Source: Gammaproteobacteria bacterium (lineage in GTDB: Bacteria; Pseudomonadota; Gammaproteobacteria; Pseudomonadales; Azotimanducaceae). Taken from it: a DNA stretch of 47,452 nucleotides. A program made the translations under genes and the position numbers. The notes under the pieces were generated by a model. It saw only the letters and a list, made by a program, of their open reading frames with translations, ran no database searches and was not told the DNA's origin. The stretch spans positions 1-47,452 of the forward strand of contig JAHEEG010000012.1 in NCBI GenBank assembly GCA_024640825.1, read 5' to 3'. This document shows positions 43,585 to 47,452 of the stretch, in pieces; the first letter of the stretch is position 1, and each line of letters opens with the position of its first letter.

Positions 43585-44426
43585 GAGCTGCGGATGCTGC
43601 TGTTCTTGCGCGCGAAAACCATCAGCAGAATACCAGCGATAAACATGGGGAGCGATAGCAGTTGCCCCATGGTAAGCCAGTCGAAGGCGATGAAGCCGAG
43701 GTGACTGTCAGGTTGACGGAAGAACTCCGTACAGAGTCTCAGCACGCCGTAGCAGCCTAGGAACGCACCGGATACCATTCCCACCGGTCGCTTTCGTGCC
43801 GAAAACAGCCAGATCGCAACGAAGAGAACCAGGCCTTCTGAAAATGCCTGGTAGAGGGGTGAGGGATGTCGGGCGAACGACTCCCACTCCCCGAGGCAGA
43901 CCGGATTGATGGCCCGAATCGCGTCTGCCGCGCAGGGATATATCAGACCGAAGACGGCATCGGTAGCGCGCCCCGGCAACTCGGTGTTGGCAAAATTTCC
44001 AAGACGCCCGAACCCGAGACCGAGAGGAACCAGCGGTGCGGCGAAGTCGCTCACCTCGAGAAACTGTCGCCCGGTACTGCGACCGAACCACCACAGTCCG
44101 AGCAGGCAGCCCAGCAGGCCGCCGTGAAAAGACATGCCGCCCTCCCAGATACGTAGAATAAACAGCGGATCACGCAGCAGCTGCTCGAATCCGTAAAACA
44201 GCGTGTACCCCACTCGCCCGCCAAGGACCGCACCAATAGCGCCGAAAAACACCAGGTCCGACACCTCCTGCCGGTTCCACCCGCTGTCCGGTCGATCAGC
44301 TCGCCGGTTGCCGAGCCACCAGCACAGCACAAAGGCCGCCAGATAGGTCAGCCCGTACCAGCGTACGGCCACCGGGCCGAGGGAAACGATGATGGGATCG
44401 ATATCGGGGTAATGGGGGTGTTGCAC
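43581..44426 (-). CDS. lgt: Prolipoprotein diacylglyceryl transferase Lgt
   Basis: Lgt transfers diacylglycerol from phosphatidylglycerol to the lipobox Cys of prolipoproteins in the inner membrane. Start taken as GTG 44426, which has AAGGA 8 bases upstream; a TTG at 44432 would have too short a spacing. This gives 281 residues with about seven membrane helices. Signatures: [13 protein letters not shown] with the essential His (about residue 100) and [14 protein letters not shown] (about 139). It heads the minus-strand operon towards hemE; lgt-thyA-folA order is common in this group. Confidence 0.95.
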   Translation of the reverse strand: MQHPHYPDIDPIIVSLGPVAVRWYGLTYLAAFVLCWWLGNRRADRPDSGWNRQEVSDLVFFGAIGAVLGGRVGYTLFYGFEQLLRDPLFILRIWEGGMSFHGGLLGCLLGLWWFGRSTGRQFLEVSDFAAPLVPLGLGFGRLGNFANTELPGRATDAVFGLIYPCAADAIRAINPVCLGEWESFARHPSPLYQAFSEGLVLFVAIWLFSARKRPVGMVSGAFLGCYGVLRLCTEFFRQPDSHLGFIAFDWLTMGQLLSLPMFIAGILLMVFARKNSSIRSS

Positions 44427-44517
44427 CGGCAATATCCTTCAATGGTCCTCTGTTAAACTTTCAGCACCCGCTGATCGGGCATGAAAGGAAGCTACGGAAA
44501 CCCCCATCGGAAACACT

Positions 44518-45264
44518 ATGTGCCTTGTGCTTTTCGCTTACGACCCGAGATCAGAAAATCGTCTGGTAGTGGCGGCAAACCGTGACGAATTGTACGCTCG
44601 ACCCGCACATAGCGCACATTACTGGGAGGACAACCCCGGAGTGCTGGCTGGCCGCGACCTCTCCGCTGGCGGCACCTGGCTGGGCGTAAACCGCAGCGGC
44701 AGCTTCGCAACTGTTACCAACTTCGCAGAGGAAGGACCCAGCGAGGCGCCCCTTTCCAGGGGTCGCCTGCCCGAAAGGTTCCTGAGCTTCGGCCGCGACG
44801 CCGACGACTTCGCCCATCACCTGCAGGGTCTGGACTATCGCGGATTCAACCTGCTGCTGTGGGACGGTGAACGGCTGGTATACACGTCGAATCGCGGCGT
44901 CACCCGGGTACTCGCGCCCGGCGTGTACGGACTGGCAAACGCCGAGCTGGGGGCCGACTGGCCGAAAGTGACCCGCGGCTGTCGCGCGCTGACTTCGGCT
45001 CTGAAGTCCGGCGTGTCAACGGATTCTCTGATTTCGCTGCTGGCAGATCGATGGGTACCCGCCGACCACGACCTGCCCCGCCGTGGCAGGCCGCTGGCGC
45101 TGGAGCGCCAGGTCGCGCCGTGCTTCATTGCTAGCGATGAATACGGCACGCGAGCGAGCACCGCGGTGATAATCGGTACGCACCGAGTACGCTTCGCCGA
45201 GCAGGAATACGGCCCAAAAGGCGTGCCCGGCGACCGCAGCGAGTTCGAGTTCAATCTGGCTTAA
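44518..45264 (+). CDS. NRDE family protein (TANGO2-like)
   Basis: A 248-residue protein of the NRDE (TANGO2) family, named after the conserved Asn-Arg-Asp-Glu, here AANRDELYARP (about residue 20). MCLVLFAYDP puts Cys at position 2, and removal of Met would expose it as in N-terminal nucleophile hydrolases. Other family blocks: GGTWLGVNRSGSFATVTNF (about residue 52) and YTSNRGVTRVLAPGVYGLAN. Molecular function is unresolved in bacteria; in eukaryotes TANGO2 is tied to heme and lipid handling. It is divergent from lgt (91-base spacer). Confidence 0.92.
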   Translation: MCLVLFAYDPRSENRLVVAANRDELYARPAHSAHYWEDNPGVLAGRDLSAGGTWLGVNRSGSFATVTNFAEEGPSEAPLSRGRLPERFLSFGRDADDFAHHLQGLDYRGFNLLLWDGERLVYTSNRGVTRVLAPGVYGLANAELGADWPKVTRGCRALTSALKSGVSTDSLISLLADRWVPADHDLPRRGRPLALERQVAPCFIASDEYGTRASTAVIIGTHRVRFAEQEYGPKGVPGDRSEFEFNLA

Positions 45265-45303
45265 ACGGCTGTCTATCGACAGCGAAGAAGGGAGCAACGG
45301 TCC

Positions 45304-46095
45304 ATGGATATCAGTCTTGCTGGGAAAACCGCAATCATCACCGGTGGCAGTCTCGGTCTGGGCCTTGCCACTGCGGAGGCCTTTTACCAGGCAGGCGGGC
45401 GCGTGGCTCTTCTGGCACGCCGCAGAGAGCCCCTCGAGGAAGCGAGGGCTAAAATCCTGGCGCTGGAGGCCCCCGACGGCGCGCAGGCAGCCACCTTCCC
45501 CTGCGATGTCACCGATGCTGCTCAGGTGCAGGCAACCCACGCTGAAGTGGTGGCGAAGCTTGGGGATGTGGACATTCTTGTTAACAATGCCGGGCAGTCC
45601 GCGACCCGCCCTTTCGAATCCATAACCGATGAAGACTGGCAGGCGGACATTGACCTTAAACTGTTTGCGGCCATTCGCCTGTCACGCCTGGTATGGCCCC
45701 ACATGAAAACCCAGCGCTGGGGTCGCATCATAAATCTGTTGAACGTTTTTGCAAAAGCGCCGGGCGCCAACACAGCGCCCACCTCGGTGTCCCGAGCCGC
45801 GGGTATGGCCCTATCGAAAGTTATGGCAAGCGAGGGCGCTCCCCACAACATTTTGGTTAACGCAATGCTGATCGGCTTCATCAAGAGCGACCAGATCAGA
45901 CGCATGTTCGACGCCAGCGACGGCAGCCAGAGCTTCGAGGCGTTCGTCGCGACAGCAGGCAGCAGGCTGCCGATGGGTCGAATGGGCGAAGCGCCGGAAG
46001 CGGCAAACCTCGCGCTGTTTCTGGCATCGGAGGCCGCTTCCTATATCACCGGATGCGCCATCAACATGGATGGGGGTCTTTCTAAAGTGGTGTAG
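45304..46095 (+). CDS. Short-chain dehydrogenase/reductase (SDR) with non-canonical active site
   Basis: A 263-residue Rossmann-fold protein of the classical SDR type. TGGSLGLGLAT (about residue 13) binds the cofactor and VNNAG (93-97) is intact. The usual catalytic residues are not: the Ser region INISS reads INLLN (143-147), the Tyr-x3-Lys site reads T160-S-V-S-R164, and the Asn of the tetrad is not in place. The C-terminal GCAINMDGGLS is typical. A GGGAG ribosome site lies nine bases upstream of the ATG. It may be a divergent active subgroup or a non-catalytic binding protein. It converges with ptsP. Confidence 0.85.
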   Translation: MDISLAGKTAIITGGSLGLGLATAEAFYQAGGRVALLARRREPLEEARAKILALEAPDGAQAATFPCDVTDAAQVQATHAEVVAKLGDVDILVNNAGQSATRPFESITDEDWQADIDLKLFAAIRLSRLVWPHMKTQRWGRIINLLNVFAKAPGANTAPTSVSRAAGMALSKVMASEGAPHNILVNAMLIGFIKSDQIRRMFDASDGSQSFEAFVATAGSRLPMGRMGEAPEAANLALFLASEAASYITGCAINMDGGLSKVV

Positions 46096-46122
46096 GAATC
46101 GCCGCTGCGCCTCGGATCCCGT

Positions 46123-47452
46123 TCAGGCGTGATAGGACGGTACCACCCGCCCGAGGCCGGCTTTGACAAGCTGATTTCGCATGAAGTTCTGCACTTCCGC
46201 CTCCGAGGACATCCGCAGTACCCGCGCGAGCATGCGGCGAGCGTCTCTCCGCCGGATGTTGCGGATCACCCATTTGACCTTTGGCAGATTCGTGGCGTTC
46301 ATGGACAGCACCTGGTAACCCATGGCCATCAGCAGCACCGCGCCCACTGGAGTCCCCGCCAGCTCGCCGCAAATGCCAATGTCGGTGTTTTCCAGATGGG
46401 CCGCCCGGGCAACCTCTCGCAGCGCGGTGAGCACCGCCGGGTGCGTTTCCTGATAGAGATCCGCCACCCGGGGATTATTCCGGTCAACCGCAAGCATGTA
46501 CTGAGTAAGATCGTTAGACCCCACAGCCATGAAATCCACCCGCCGTGCCAAGTCGCGGGCCTGATAGACAGCTGCGGGTACTTCCACCATCACGCCAACC
46601 AGGGGTTCTTTGACCTGTACCCCCTCCTCCAGTACCTCGATATAGGCCCGATGCACCAGCGCTTTGGCTTCCTCCAGCTCGTCTACGTTGGACACCATGG
46701 GCAGCATGATACGCAGCAGGCCGCGCAGTCCGGCATTGGCCTTCACCATCGCCCTCGCCTGAACCATGAAGATTTCAGGGTGGTCCAGAGTGACCCGGAT
46801 GCCGCGCCACCCGAGAAAGGGATTGTCCTCCTGGATGGGGAAATAGGAGAGGGCCTTGTCACCCCCGATGTCGAGAGTGCGCATCGTGACCGGCCGCGGC
46901 TCGAAAGCCACCATGTGTTCGTGGTAGAGGACCCGCTGTTCCTCTTCAGAGGGAAACCTGTCCTGAGCCATGAAGGGCACTTCCGTTCGAAACAGGCCGA
47001 TGCCTTCCGCACCCCGGTCCAGGGAACGATAAATATCTCCAGGCAGTCCAATGTTGACGAAGAGCAAAGTACGGTAGCCATCCAGCGTCACCGTCGGCAG
47101 ATCCTTGAGATCTTCCAGCTCCCTGGAAAATTCACGCTCCTCAAGGATGAGAGAATCGTAGCTTCTCGAGAGCCTGCTCGAAGGATTGAGAAAGACCTCT
47201 CCATAAAAGCCATCGACGATGAGGTCTCTACCCTCCAGCTCGACAATGGGCAAATCCACGGCACCCATTACCGCAGGCACATCCAAAGCGCGGGCCAGAA
47301 TGGCCACGTGAGAGTTGCCTGATCCCCGAACGGACACAATGCCCTTCAGCTTGCCTGCCGGAATATTGGCCAGCATGCTCGGCGTGACCTCATCACCGAC
47401 CAGCACCGTATCATCGGGAAAATGGATTTTCCGCTGCCGGATGTCCTGCAGG
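46123..47452 (-). CDS. ptsP: Phosphoenolpyruvate-protein phosphotransferase PtsP (EI-Ntr), N-terminal part missing
   Basis: PtsP is enzyme I of the nitrogen-related PTS: it takes phosphate from PEP and passes it to NPr. About 443 residues are visible, against about 750 in the family, so the start and the GAF sensor domain lie beyond the right edge. The phospho-accepting His is in RGSGNSHVAILARA (about 40 residues into the visible part). PEP-binding blocks GLFRTEVPFMAQDRFPSEEEQ, FMAVGSNDLTQYMLAVDRNN and the catalytic Cys in GICGELAGTP follow. It ends convergent with the SDR gene, 27 bases between stops. Confidence 0.96.
   Translation of the reverse strand, partial: LQDIRQRKIHFPDDTVLVGDEVTPSMLANIPAGKLKGIVSVRGSGNSHVAILARALDVPAVMGAVDLPIVELEGRDLIVDGFYGEVFLNPSSRLSRSYDSLILEEREFSRELEDLKDLPTVTLDGYRTLLFVNIGLPGDIYRSLDRGAEGIGLFRTEVPFMAQDRFPSEEEQRVLYHEHMVAFEPRPVTMRTLDIGGDKALSYFPIQEDNPFLGWRGIRVTLDHPEIFMVQARAMVKANAGLRGLLRIMLPMVSNVDELEEAKALVHRAYIEVLEEGVQVKEPLVGVMVEVPAAVYQARDLARRVDFMAVGSNDLTQYMLAVDRNNPRVADLYQETHPAVLTALREVARAAHLENTDIGICGELAGTPVGAVLLMAMGYQVLSMNATNLPKVKWVIRNIRRRDARRMLARVLRMSSEAEVQNFMRNQLVKAGLGRVVPSYHA

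Noticed and set aside
45267-45284. Inverted repeat GCTGTC/GACAGC after the NRDE gene as a terminator
   Set aside because: Only six base pairs and followed by purines rather than a T-run.

Overview
The window is GC-rich (about 60% by eye), gene-dense chromosomal DNA from a Gram-negative bacterium. It is very probably a gammaproteobacterium. Evidence is the parC/parE/cpdA/yqiB/tolC block, which resembles the enterobacterial order, and a glnE-ilvE-waaF-waaC-waaG-waaP-carbamoyltransferase-glycosyltransferase run, which resembles the pseudomonad LPS-core locus. FabV as enoyl reductase, solitary ptsP, and lgt-thyA-folA fit the same group. I cannot assign a genus; a marine relative of Pseudomonadales/Cellvibrionales is a guess. 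No phage, insertion sequence, CRISPR array, rRNA or tRNA gene was seen, and no gene-free stretch exceeds 300 bases.

Region 1 (1-5.0 kb, minus strand) is a probable operon yqiB-cpdA-parE-parC: topoisomerase IV plus a cAMP phosphodiesterase. parC runs off the left edge. Region 2 (5.2-10.0 kb) holds tolC, waaA (the two stop genes overlap tail to tail), and a coupled pair of an FAD oxidoreductase and an aldo/keto reductase ending at a clear hairpin terminator. Region 3 (10.0-21.0 kb) is the LPS inner-core factory: hldE makes ADP-heptose, waaF/waaC/waaG add heptoses and the first hexose, waaP and an unusual double-kinase protein phosphorylate the core, a carbamoyltransferase and a GT4 glycosyltransferase decorate it, and an lpxL-type acyltransferase and waaA act on the lipid A/Kdo end.

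Region 4 (21.0-30.2 kb) is amino-acid and nitrogen metabolism: ilvE, glnE, argA and ilvD, interrupted by an orphan GspE/PilB-type ATPase with a 15-bp in-frame tandem repeat. Region 5 (30.2-37.2 kb) is a string of small, mostly independent genes. It contains a diguanylate cyclase, an unrecognised protein coupled to a small cysteine-rich secreted protein, a GFA-type zinc protein, DUF2784, an L,D-transpeptidase with a striking promoter/palindrome, YaiI, a monooxygenase-fold protein, a decayed SnoaL-like gene, a half-size GDT1 transporter, DUF4404, an RRM protein and a peroxiredoxin. This is the least standard part.

Region 6 (37.2-44.4 kb, minus strand) is a tightly packed probable operon lgt-thyA-folA-(ATP-NAD kinase-like)-fabV-adenylate cyclase-hemE-vanZ-like. 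Region 7 (44.5-47.5 kb) holds an NRDE protein, a short-chain dehydrogenase lacking the usual catalytic residues, and the 3' part of ptsP, which runs off the right edge.

Most of the window is ordinary core genome. I did not find a clearly new multi-gene system. The best leads are the double-kinase LPS protein, the unrecognised gene coupled to the cysteine-rich secreted protein, the atypical SDR, and the palindrome over the L,D-transpeptidase promoter.
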